Shown piece after piece: positions 1 through 6,280 of a stretch of 7,190 bases of DNA. Location: the NCBI GenBank assembly GCA_013361595.1, contig JABFXT010000873.1, positions 1 to 7,190 of the forward strand, read 5' to 3'. How positions within the stretch are numbered: the stretch's first letter is position 1; the number at the start of each line of letters is the position of its first letter. Source of the stretch: Nocardia sp. (GTDB taxonomy: Bacteria > Actinomycetota > Actinomycetes > Mycobacteriales > Mycobacteriaceae). The notes beneath the pieces are model-generated. The model was not told the origin of the DNA. It ran no database searches and saw only the letters and a program-made list of their open reading frames with translations. A program made the translations under genes and the position numbers.

Positions 1-391
1 GCTCGCCAGGTCGGCAACGGGGCGGATCATCGTGCGGATCTCGTCCGGGTCCGCCGCCTCCGCCAGCTCGATCACCAGTCGCCCGAGTATCTCCTCGACG
101 TGTGCGGACACCACGCCGGACCCGTCGGCGACCAGCCGGGCGAGCTCCGCCGGACCCCCCACGCCGTTCGCCCCGAGCGAGGTCCGGTCGAGATCGAAGT
201 GCAGCCGGCGTCCGGACGCCCACGCCGGCTCGACACCCGCCTCGTCCGCGCTCCCGCGCGGTGGACCGCCGAGTACGACGCGGGCCCACGAGCGCCGGCG
301 CCACGAGCGCGGTAGCGGATCCGATACGGATGGTCGACGCCATCGTCCCTGCCGCGAGCCGCGCCAACCCACCGAGATCGATACCCCGCAT
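1..391 (-). CDS. Unidentified partial protein, apparently frameshifted, leaving the left edge
   Basis: The minus strand reads from ATG at 391, with a GGGAAG ribosome-binding-like site about nine bases upstream, for 35 codons (start MRGIDLGGLARLAAG, ending ATALVAPALV). The frame then has to move by one base at a GGG run (plus 285-287). Skipping one G joins it to a second open stretch, beginning ARVVLGGPP, that runs 95 more codons off the window. Both stretches show strong third-position G/C, and the second frame has no usable start nearby, so one interrupted gene is more likely than two. The hydrophobic helix-like SATALVAPALV segment followed by a short W-containing region faintly recalls FhuF-like ferric siderophore reductases. 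The diagnostic C-terminal cysteines would lie outside the window, so this is only a weak suggestion. The shift could be a real mutation or a homopolymer sequencing error. Confidence 0.45.
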   Translation of the reverse strand, partial: MRGIDLGGLARLAAGTMASTIRIGSATALVAPALVGPRRTRRSTARERGRGGCRAGVGVRTPAALRSRPDLARGERRGGSGGARPAGRRRVRRGVRTRRGDTRATGDRAGGGGGPGRDPHDDPPRCRPGE

Positions 392-523
392 GCGCTCAGG
401 CTTCCCGAGTGATCGGTCGATGCATTCGGTGGAGTGTAGGCGGGGATGAGGCCGGTCCAGGATGCGCGCGCCGCACGTTGCGGTATCGGGACCCAACTGT
501 GCGCACCACGCGCGGATCACCGA
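392..523. other. Non-coding gap with a short hairpin
   Basis: This stretch separates the edge gene (start 391) from the candidate small frame ending at 524. I see no convincing gene in it. It contains a short dyad, CCGCA-CGT-TGCGG at 471-483, which could be a weak hairpin or a protein-binding site. No T-tract follows on either strand. The left arm of the larger 516-525/571-580 inverted repeat begins here. No clear sigma-70 promoter for the edge gene was recognised. Confidence 0.4.
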
Positions 524-580
524 TCAGCGCCGACTGTTCTCGTCCCCCGTCGCCACCGGCGAACCGGCCCGATCGGTGAT
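516..580. repeat. 10-bp perfect inverted repeat
   Basis: ATCACCGATC (516-525) and GATCGGTGAT (571-580) are exact reverse complements separated by 45 bases. The left arm includes part of the stop codon of the candidate small minus-strand frame, and the right arm lies within its last third. It could form a long-loop hairpin in a transcript or be paired protein-binding half sites. No T-tract marks it as a terminator. Confidence 0.4.
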
Positions 581-706
581 GTGGTCGAAGTGGACGAGCA
601 GGTGCCGGGGACCGGACCGGATACGGCCACCGGCGCGGGAGTCGGCGCCGGCGAGACCGAAGCGCCCCGCGCGGACAATGGCCGGCGCCTTGTAGGCGCT
701 GTACGT
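524..706 (-). CDS. Possible small peptide gene with leader-like YxxPxxxxxGxF motif; start codon doubtful
   Basis: Read on the minus strand from ACG at 706 to TGA at 524, this frame gives 60 residues. Codon structure looks like coding DNA: about 87 percent of third positions are G or C, more than at the first or second. A purine-rich AAGGATAGGAG (plus 709-719) sits just upstream of the ACG, well placed for a ribosome site if the codon were ATG; no ATG, GTG or TTG occurs in frame nearby. Residues 5-16, YKAPAIVRAGRF, fit the YxxPxLxxxGxF pattern of lasso-type RiPP leaders such as lariatin. The usual Thr near the leader/core border is absent, and no cyclase, protease or RRE protein is in the window. 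It may be a decayed precursor, an ACG-start gene or chance. If the start was ATG, the gene is broken by one transition. Confidence 0.3.
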   Translation of the reverse strand, partial: TYSAYKAPAIVRAGRFGLAGADSRAGGRIRSGPRHLLVHFDHITDRAGSPVATGDENSRR

Positions 707-718
707 GACTCCTATCCT
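690..718 (+). promoter_or_regulatory. Candidate sigma-70-type promoter for the adenylating enzyme gene
   Basis: TTGTAG (690-695), a 17-base spacer and TATCCT (713-718) fit the -35/-10 pattern, placing a transcription start about 27 bases before the ATG at 752. The -10 overlaps the purine tract that could serve as ribosome site for the opposite-strand small frame, so the two readings compete. Downstream, a GGGG-TGA-CCCC dyad (730-740) lies between promoter and ribosome site and could be an operator. Confidence 0.35.
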
Positions 719-751
719 TACCGGTAGAGGGGGTGACCCCGCGGAGTAGAG

Positions 752-2221
752 ATGATCTACGACAATCTGCTCACGCTGACCGCGAAAGCACCGATCACCA
801 GCGGCTTGCGGCAGGGCGATACGTTCACGCCCTACGCCGCGCTGGTCGAGCGGATCGGCCGACTCGCCGCCGGCTTCATGGAACGCGGCATCGAGAACGG
901 TGCCCCGGTCGCGCTGCTGATTCCGAACTCGCCCGATCTCTTCGTCACCGCCCATGCGCTCTTCGCCGTCGGCGCCGTCGCGATGCCGCTGAGCGAGACA
1001 GCCACGCGATCCGAGCGCGCCACGCTCGCGCGCCGGACCGGACCCGCGGCCGTCGTCTCGACTCCCGCCCTCGCCACCGCCGCCGAACTGCTGATCGCCG
1101 ACGTGGCCCCCGGTCTGCCCTTGTTCCTGACCGATGCCCTGCCCGAAGGGAGCGCCACCGCTCGGCTGCCGGAACTGCCGGGCGCGACTCCGGCGCTCTA
1201 CCTCTTCTCGTCCGGTTCGACCGGCTCGCCCAAGGTGGTGCCGCATACGCATGCCGAACTCCTCGCCGACAGTGGAAGAGCCAGCGCCGCCTGGGATCTG
1301 CAGCCCGACGATATCGTCCTCGATATGCTGCCGGGCAACTTCGCGATGGGCTTCCTGCTCGGCGCTACGCAGGCCGTCGCCCGCGGAGCGACGACGCTCT
1401 ACTGGAGCGATCCCATGCCGCTGGCGCTCTCGCGCGGGAAGCTGCTCGACACCATGGTCGGCGAGCATGTCACCTTCATGGGTGCCGTTCCGGCGATGTA
1501 CGAAATCATCGCCGGGCAGGGCGGCGGTTCCGATCTCGGGCTGCGCCTGGCCTTCTCGGGCGGCGCCGCCCTGAAGCGCCCGGTCTTCGAAGCGGTTCGC
1601 CGACGCCTCGGTATCACGCTCCGCCAGGATTACGGATCCACCGAGGCGGGCATGTTCTCGCACAACGACTGCCCCGATCCGGATTCGAGCTGGGATTCGG
1701 TGGGCAGGCCGGCGGGCGACGCCCGGGTCCGCATCGCCGCGTTCGACACCGGCTTCGGCCCATCCGTCGGCGAGATGGAAATACGATCGTCTTCGCTCAT
1801 GCGGGGTTATCTCGACGATGCCGTGGCCGATGCCCGGGCCTTCGACGAGGGCTGGTTCCGGACCGGCGATCTCGCCTCGCTCGACGAGGAAGGCCGCATC
1901 TTCCTCCGCGGCCGCAGCAAACTGCTGATCGAGGTATCCGGCTACAAGATCGACCCGGTCGAGGTGGAGGAGACGCTCATGAGTTCGCCCGCCGTCGCCG
2001 AAGCCGCCGTGGCGGGTCTACCGGACCCGCGCATCGGCAATCGGCTGATCGCGTTCGTCGTCAAAGAGGCGGAGATATCGGCCGATGCGCTGATCCGCTT
2101 CGCCCGGGAGCGGCTCTCGGTGCAGAAGGTGCCCGCCGAGATCACATTTGTCGACGCACTACCGCGCAGCCCGGCCGGCAAGGTACTGCGCGCGCGGTTG
2201 GTAGAGCCTCAGGCAGGCTGA
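752..2221 (+). CDS. ANL-superfamily adenylating enzyme (acyl/aryl acid-AMP ligase)
   Basis: This 489-residue protein should use ATP to turn a carboxylic acid into an acyl-adenylate and pass it to a thiol, probably the phosphopantetheine of the neighbouring carrier protein. Core motifs are in order: P-loop SSGSTGSPK (153-161), DYGSTEAG (293-300), RTGDL (370-374), the hinge GRSKLLIEVSGYKI (387-400), and PAGK with the presumed catalytic lysine K477. Length suits a free-standing enzyme with its C-terminal lid. No FDxS-type motif carrying the Asp that binds an amino acid's amino group is seen. The hinge has Lys where NRPS domains have Asp, as in acyl-CoA synthetases of the GRSKDLI type. This points to a fatty or aryl acid, not an amino acid, but the substrate cannot be read. 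The ATG has a GGAG site five bases upstream (743-746). The 3' end overlaps the carrier gene by 13 bases. Confidence 0.93.
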   Translation: MIYDNLLTLTAKAPITSGLRQGDTFTPYAALVERIGRLAAGFMERGIENGAPVALLIPNSPDLFVTAHALFAVGAVAMPLSETATRSERATLARRTGPAAVVSTPALATAAELLIADVAPGLPLFLTDALPEGSATARLPELPGATPALYLFSSGSTGSPKVVPHTHAELLADSGRASAAWDLQPDDIVLDMLPGNFAMGFLLGATQAVARGATTLYWSDPMPLALSRGKLLDTMVGEHVTFMGAVPAMYEIIAGQGGGSDLGLRLAFSGGAALKRPVFEAVRRRLGITLRQDYGSTEAGMFSHNDCPDPDSSWDSVGRPAGDARVRIAAFDTGFGPSVGEMEIRSSSLMRGYLDDAVADARAFDEGWFRTGDLASLDEEGRIFLRGRSKLLIEVSGYKIDPVEVEETLMSSPAVAEAAVAGLPDPRIGNRLIAFVVKEAEISADALIRFARERLSVQKVPAEITFVDALPRSPAGKVLRARLVEPQAG

Positions 2222-2463
2222 GCCGCTCGCTGCGAGACATAGGCCGCTATTCCCGCAGGCGATTCGAACAGTTCCGCGCGGATATCCGTATCGGGAATGC
2301 TGATCTCGAATCTCTCCTCGAGAAACTGCACCAGTTTCACCAGACTGATGGAGTCCAGCACCCCGGCCTCGAGCAACGGGGTATCGCGATGGACCGGCAA
2401 TCCGCCCATTTCTGCGACCATTGCGGAGATATACTCGATTATCGGTTGTTCGATATCTTTCAT
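2209..2463 (-). CDS. Stand-alone acyl/peptidyl carrier protein
   Basis: An 84-residue carrier protein. GVLDSISLVKLV (34-45) is the four-helix-bundle phosphopantetheine site, with Ser38 as the attachment residue after Asp37. The tail FEISIPDTDI and ELFESPAGIAAYV matches helices III and IV of PP-binding domains. Length is normal for a discrete ACP/PCP, and the pattern is close to DltC-like or NRPS-type carriers. ATG at 2463 has an AAGGGG ribosome site about eight bases upstream. It lies between the ligase and the condensation enzyme but on the opposite strand: it overlaps the ligase tail to tail by 13 bases and diverges from the condensation gene over 77 bases. Its codons (ATA, TAT, GAA, CAA) are less GC-biased than its neighbours. 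Role as shared acyl scaffold is inferred from context; the attachment site is visible directly. Confidence 0.9.
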   Translation of the reverse strand: MKDIEQPIIEYISAMVAEMGGLPVHRDTPLLEAGVLDSISLVKLVQFLEERFEISIPDTDIRAELFESPAGIAAYVSQRAAQPA

Positions 2464-2540
2464 CGGCTACGCCCCTTGTGCGGTCGGCATACCAGCCAAT
2501 TTAATCGCGATCTCGAATCCCGAAAAGATGGGAGGGCGGC
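2464..2540. promoter_or_regulatory. Divergent promoter region between carrier and condensation genes
   Basis: This 77-base gap is markedly AT-richer than its surroundings. On the plus strand TTGTGC (2476-2481), an 18-base spacer and TTTAAT (2500-2505) form a plausible promoter, with a start near 2512. The same AT patch (ATTAAA on the minus strand) could serve the carrier gene, but I could not place a convincing -35 for it. Both genes would then share control from one short region. Confidence 0.4.
2531..2536 (+). promoter_or_regulatory. Ribosome binding site fixing a TTG start
   Basis: GGAGGG lies five bases before TTG at 2541. The nearby ATG at 2528 is out of frame and upstream of this site, so TTG is the best start for the condensation-domain gene. 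Confidence 0.7.
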
Positions 2541-3821
2541 TTGGGTGAAACACGCCCGCTGGGCGACAAGGAACAACTGCTCAACCATTTGCACGCCCGG
2601 GGCGGTCTGATCGCCGCACAGGTGTTGCACATACGCGGCCGCCTCGATCCCGCGCTGGTGGAGCGCGCACTAGCCTGGCTGCAGACCCAGCACCCGATCC
2701 TGCGGACCCATATCCGCTACGGCGGGATCATCTGGCACCGCATGCCCCCGTTCGCCCATCGTCGGCCGTGGTTCGACACCGAGGGCACCACGGCGATCCC
2801 GTTCGAGGTGCTCGACGACACCGATCCCGACGCCTGGCAAAAGGTTCTCGCCTCCGGTATCCACACACCCATTCGGAAGGGCGACCATCCGCGCGTGCGG
2901 ATAACGCTGGTGCGGCAGTCGCCGGACGCCGTCCGCAATCACATCGTCATCTGCGCCGACCACGCGACGCTCGACGCCCGATCCGCCAACATATTCGTTC
3001 GCGAACTTCTCGAATTCCTCGCCGATCCGGCTACCACCCAGCAGAAACCGCCGGTCCGCACCGGCCTGCCCCCGCCGATCGAGGCCGGCCCGCCCCATCG
3101 CGCTCGGACCGGCGGGAAGACCACCTATACGCCGGCCATCCGGCTGCCCGCGCAGCATGTCCCCGACCCGAAGAAGGAGACGCGGGTACTGACGCGTCAC
3201 CTCGAACCAGCAACGACGGCAACACTGGAGGGCGCCGTCAAAGCCAACCGGACGACGCTGCACGGTGCGGTGACGGCGGCATTCCTGCTCGCCGTGCGCG
3301 CGCGGTACCGGCTCGACGCCATGACCGTCCTGACCACCGTCGACCTCCGCCGCCTCAGCGGCCTCGCGCTGCCGCCGGACACCTACGGCTGCTACGTCGA
3401 CATTCTGCGGACCGAGCACCCGATCACCGACGACTTCTGGGCCACCGCCCGTGACGCTTCGTTCAAGCTGATCGCCGCGCTGGCCAAGGACCACGAGGCC
3501 GCATCGATCATGAAGTTTCCCGGCTGGGAGGTGTATCGGCACGAAGCCCGCCCGACGATCCGGCACCACCGGCGTATCGACGGACTCGCTGTCACCACCG
3601 TGGCCGAGTCCGGCCTCCGGGCCGACTACGGCGCCTATACGCTCGAGGATGTCACCCGGATCGTTTCGCTCGACCTGCTCGGTCCGTCACTGTTCGTGAT
3701 CGCCATTCGGCAACTCGGTGGCCTCGACCTCAGCGTCGGGTACGCGGCGAACGCGATGAGCGACGACGAGGCCCGGTGGCTCACCGACAACGCAGTGGCC
3801 CGGCTCGGAAGTGCCCGATGA
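2541..3821 (+). CDS. Condensation-domain / PapA-type acyltransferase
   Basis: A 426-residue free-standing condensation-fold protein. The N-terminal part (RGRLDPALVERAL, 32-44; HPILRTHIR, 51-59) is the typical opening of NRPS condensation domains and PapA-like acyltransferases. The active-site segment is CADHATLDARS (138-148), where HHxxxDG is expected: the second His (H141) and Asp (D145) are kept, the first His is Asp and the Gly is Ala. TTLHGAVTAAFLL (238-250) and VDLRR (267-271) match the second half of the fold. The family joins an acyl thioester on a carrier to an amine or alcohol; here the donor could be the adjacent carrier protein (inference). The start is TTG with a good ribosome site. 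It diverges from the carrier gene and converges on the P450 gene, with hairpins between. Ester- versus amide-forming activity cannot be decided from sequence. Confidence 0.85.
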   Translation: MGETRPLGDKEQLLNHLHARGGLIAAQVLHIRGRLDPALVERALAWLQTQHPILRTHIRYGGIIWHRMPPFAHRRPWFDTEGTTAIPFEVLDDTDPDAWQKVLASGIHTPIRKGDHPRVRITLVRQSPDAVRNHIVICADHATLDARSANIFVRELLEFLADPATTQQKPPVRTGLPPPIEAGPPHRARTGGKTTYTPAIRLPAQHVPDPKKETRVLTRHLEPATTATLEGAVKANRTTLHGAVTAAFLLAVRARYRLDAMTVLTTVDLRRLSGLALPPDTYGCYVDILRTEHPITDDFWATARDASFKLIAALAKDHEAASIMKFPGWEVYRHEARPTIRHHRRIDGLAVTTVAESGLRADYGAYTLEDVTRIVSLDLLGPSLFVIAIRQLGGLDLSVGYAANAMSDDEARWLTDNAVARLGSAR

Positions 3822-3830
3822 GAGCACCGC

Positions 3831-3866
3831 GCCGCCCGTGCGGCGGCAGGGCCGGCGCTAGCCGGC
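3831..3866. terminator. Tandem GC-rich hairpins between convergent genes
   Basis: Two adjacent stem-loops lie between the condensation-gene stop (3821) and the P450 gene end: GCCGCC-CGTGC-GGCGGC (3831-3847) and GCCGGC-GCTA-GCCGGC (3851-3866). The second includes the P450 stop codon. Neither has a T-tract, as is common for actinobacterial terminators, so a bidirectional terminator is likely but unproven. Confidence 0.5.
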
Positions 3867-5141
3867 GTCGAGTTCGGCGGGCATAGAGCGGTAGGCGTGC
3901 AGGTTCACGAGGTGACGCGGGATCGGCGGCCCGGCCAGACGCAGGTGCGGATACCGCTCGAAGAGCGTCCGCAGCGCGATGACGCCTTCCATACGGGCGA
4001 GCCGGAATCCCAGACAGCCGTGTATCCCGGCGCTGAACGCGAGGTGATCCGCGGCATTGGTTCTGGTCACGTCGAACTGTTCGGGATCGGGGAACACGCC
4101 GGGATCGTAGTTCGCGCCCGCCAAGGACAGCAGAACCAGGGAATTCCGTTCGATGTGCTGATCGAGCACGTCGACATCGCGGTTGGCGATGCGGCCGGTC
4201 ATCCGGACAGGACAGTCGTAGCGCAGGATTTCCTCGATCGCGCCCGGCCACAGCTCCGGCTCCGCCGTCAGCAGCGACAGCTGATCCGGATGACTCGTCA
4301 GCAGTGCGATTCCGTTGCCCAGCATATTCACCGTTGTCAGGAATCCGGCGTCCAGCAGCAGGGCCGCGTTCGCCATCTGCTCGCGGCGGTCGAGCTCGCC
4401 GCTGGTCACCAGCACAGTGAGCAGGTCATCGGCCGGTTCGGCGGTGAGCTCGTCGATACGCCGGTCGAAGTACTGTTTTACCTCGGCCAGCTCGTCGACA
4501 GCGTGCCGATACGTGGCCCAGGGCAGGGCCCGGTCGACCAGCGGCGCACTGTTGAAACCCCACTTCAGCATGGTCGGTTGCATATCGGCGGGGAATCCGA
4601 GAATCTCGGCGATGATCGCGACGGGTACCTGTGCGGCGAAGTCGTCGATCAGGTCCGGTCGTGGCTTCGATTCCAGGCGTTCGAGCAGTTCGTCGGTCAC
4701 TTCGACGGCCCGTTGCTCCAATCTGCGGATCGCTTCCGGGCTGAACGCATGCCCCACCAGACGTCGGTACCGGGTATGTTCCGGCGGATCGGTCGCCAGC
4801 ATCGAAGGCGGTTCGGTGAGGTCGGGAAGTCCCTGATCCGTTTCGGCCAATATCCAGCGGACCGGCTTCGGAATGACGGGATGGTCGGGTGTGAGCACGC
4901 CGAAGCGTTTGTCTCGCAGGATGAGACGGCACAGTTCGTAGTCCGCGGTGACATACGCTCCCGATAGTTTCGGCAGACGGCCCCGCCGCCGGATCTCCTC
5001 GATGAACGGGGACGCGCCGAGCAAACGATCCTCGCCGAAGACGATCTGCGCGAGCGGGTCTCCCCGACTCGCCGCCCACCGCAGATAGAACCGGGACAGG
5101 CCGTGCAGGAGCAGCCAGCGGATCCACGTGCGAATCAGCAT
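3858..5141 (-). CDS. Cytochrome P450
   Basis: A 427-residue bacterial P450, normal in length, that would use ferredoxin-delivered electrons to hydroxylate or otherwise oxidise a substrate. The heme loop FSAGIHGCLG (369-378) matches FxxGxHxCxG with Cys376 as heme ligand. The K-helix ExxR is E304-R307, and DPPEHTRYRRLV (118-129) is the usual helix C region with its heme-contacting His/Arg. The I-helix reads AGFLTT (265-270): Leu268 takes the place of the acid normally before the Thr pair. ATG at 5141 is chosen because AAAGGAGG ends five bases upstream; the frame stays open further upstream, but those residues do not resemble P450 sequence. It converges on the condensation gene, so action on a carrier-bound or released acyl product is plausible but inferred. 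No ferredoxin gene is present in the window. The CYP family cannot be assigned from sequence reading. Confidence 0.95.
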   Translation of the reverse strand: MLIRTWIRWLLLHGLSRFYLRWAASRGDPLAQIVFGEDRLLGASPFIEEIRRRGRLPKLSGAYVTADYELCRLILRDKRFGVLTPDHPVIPKPVRWILAETDQGLPDLTEPPSMLATDPPEHTRYRRLVGHAFSPEAIRRLEQRAVEVTDELLERLESKPRPDLIDDFAAQVPVAIIAEILGFPADMQPTMLKWGFNSAPLVDRALPWATYRHAVDELAEVKQYFDRRIDELTAEPADDLLTVLVTSGELDRREQMANAALLLDAGFLTTVNMLGNGIALLTSHPDQLSLLTAEPELWPGAIEEILRYDCPVRMTGRIANRDVDVLDQHIERNSLVLLSLAGANYDPGVFPDPEQFDVTRTNAADHLAFSAGIHGCLGFRLARMEGVIALRTLFERYPHLRLAGPPIPRHLVNLHAYRSMPAELDAG

Positions 5142-5335
5142 CGTCGCCTCCTTTCCCACCCTCCAACCATGATAGTTACCCGCTATAAAGACGCGGCGCC
5201 GTCGGTGCGCCCCGATCACCGGCTGTTTCGCCTGAGCACCCGCGATCGCCGGAGCTTCGTCAGTACTCGGACAGGAAGCCCAGATCGATGGTTGGTACCG
5301 CTCCGGTATGAAGTGGAGCAGTAGCGTGGTCCCGG
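5142..5335. promoter_or_regulatory. Gap upstream of the P450 gene with an AT-rich dyad
   Basis: No gene was seen in these 194 bases between the end of the lipoprotein gene and the P450 start, both on the minus strand. An AT-rich patch at 5170-5190 holds ATAG-N7-CTAT (5172-5186), a possible operator or -10 region (minus-strand TATAGC). No matching -35 was found, so the promoter position is uncertain. The gap length suggests the P450 has its own promoter and is not tightly coupled to the lipoprotein gene. Confidence 0.3.
5147..5154 (-). promoter_or_regulatory. Strong ribosome binding site of the P450 gene
   Basis: The minus strand reads AAAGGAGG, five bases before ATG at 5141. This is the best ribosome site in the window and rules out the longer open frame as the true start. 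Confidence 0.8.
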
Positions 5336-6280
5336 TTACCCGAGCGGCGCTGGAATCAGGACTGTCCAGATCTGCCCCGGCGCGAAGGGGAGGGCTGAAC
5401 CGGTGGGGGTTGTATAAGTTGTGCCTGCCTGTGGGGAGGGCCGGGACCACACAGCCGGAAACGCTCGACCGTCGCGAAGTACGAGTGCCTCACCGCTACC
5501 GGTCGTCTGGGCCAGGGGTGAAACGCTGCCCGCGACATCGCTGACGGCCGAGTCCCGCACCTGCACACTCTGCAGCACGACCGTACTCGCCATGAGCTGT
5601 CCGGTATCGGCAACGGTGTAAGCAGCACCGTCCATGGACACCAGCCACCGCTGTTGTCCGGGTGACCAGTCGAAACCGACTACCGCGCCCGGATACCGCG
5701 CTTCCTGATACTGCGTGGGCGTGCCACCTGCGGGCGCAGGGCCGAAATGCAGCTGCGAAGCCGACGGCCATCCGCCGCCTGCGGGCAACTGATCCGAGTG
5801 GACGAACAGGTTGTGCGGAGCTTCGCGACTGTAGTCGCGGTAGTACGCTGCGGGCTGCCGCTCGGCCGAGGCGTTCTGCAGCGACGAGCTGTCGACGGAG
5901 GCAACCAGCTCAGGTGCGGCACCAGAGGATGCCAATGTCGGGTTGCCGAACTGGTCCAGCAGCGTCAGATCCGTTTCCCGCGCGCTTCGGACAGGTCCGA
6001 TCACCGGGGGCTTGTCGGTCGAGAACACGGCAGCCAACCGGCTCAAACCACCCTCGACCGGCTCGACATAGACCATATCGGCGGCTCCGAGCCCTACCGG
6101 TGGCCGTGCCTGCGGACTGTTGTCAATCTTCGCGACCAGCACGGGCACCCCTACCCGGGAGGGTGTGGCCGGGCCAGGTGGAGCGCTCTCGGGTCGGGTG
6201 CCGCTACTGCAGGCGAATACAGCGCACATCCCCAGTGTCGTCAGGAACGCGGCAATCCACACCCACCATCGCTGTTGCAT
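5336..6280 (-). CDS. DUF3048 domain-containing lipoprotein
   Basis: A 314-residue exported protein. The N-terminus (MQQRWWVWIAAFLTTLG) is a positively charged then hydrophobic signal peptide ending in a lipobox VFAC with Cys24 as the likely lipidated residue, so it should be anchored on the outer face of the membrane. The DUF3048 N-terminal domain is recognisable by IDNSPQARPPVGL (52-64), ADMVYVEPVEGG (67-78) and GPVRSAR (95-101). The C-terminal domain follows with GSGEALVLRDGRAFPAVW (261-278) and PGQIWTVLIP (301-310). YerB of Bacillus belongs to the same family; no biochemical role is established that I can name. The start has AGAGG about eight bases upstream. The ATG sits exactly where the Esx-like remnant on the opposite strand begins, so its upstream region is former coding DNA. 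The gene looks intact. Confidence 0.9.
   Translation of the reverse strand: MQQRWWVWIAAFLTTLGMCAVFACSSGTRPESAPPGPATPSRVGVPVLVAKIDNSPQARPPVGLGAADMVYVEPVEGGLSRLAAVFSTDKPPVIGPVRSARETDLTLLDQFGNPTLASSGAAPELVASVDSSSLQNASAERQPAAYYRDYSREAPHNLFVHSDQLPAGGGWPSASQLHFGPAPAGGTPTQYQEARYPGAVVGFDWSPGQQRWLVSMDGAAYTVADTGQLMASTVVLQSVQVRDSAVSDVAGSVSPLAQTTGSGEALVLRDGRAFPAVWSRPSPQAGTTYTTPTGSALPFAPGQIWTVLIPAPLG

Noticed and set aside
690..727. A possible iron-dependent regulator (IdeR-type) box in the TAGG...CCTA segment
   Set aside because: The arms are too far apart and the inner bases do not match the 19-bp palindrome, so it is not supported.
733..2610. A 625-codon open plus-strand frame across the ligase and carrier genes
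   Set aside because: It is very rich in Arg and has no domain resemblance. The 752-2221 frame carries all ANL motifs in order, so this is an out-of-frame shadow of high-GC coding DNA.
3564..3584. A literal HHxxxDG (HHRRIDG, residues 342-348) in the condensation protein
   Set aside because: It has the consensus spacing but lies in the C-terminal half. The catalytic motif belongs about 140 residues from the start, where DHATLDA is found, so I treat it as coincidence.
3897..4967. A 356-codon open plus-strand frame opposite the P450 gene
   Set aside because: The minus-strand P450 has complete motifs and a strong ribosome site; the plus frame is an antisense shadow.
5135..5170. A short upstream frame (MVGGWERRRRC) overlapping the P450 start
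   Set aside because: It has no ribosome site and only 11 codons; it follows from the purine-rich ribosome site of the P450 gene.
5142..5450. An N-terminal extension of the P450 to an ATG at 5450
   Set aside because: The extra 103 residues do not resemble P450 sequence and overlap the end of the lipoprotein gene. AAAGGAGG sits five bases before ATG 5141.
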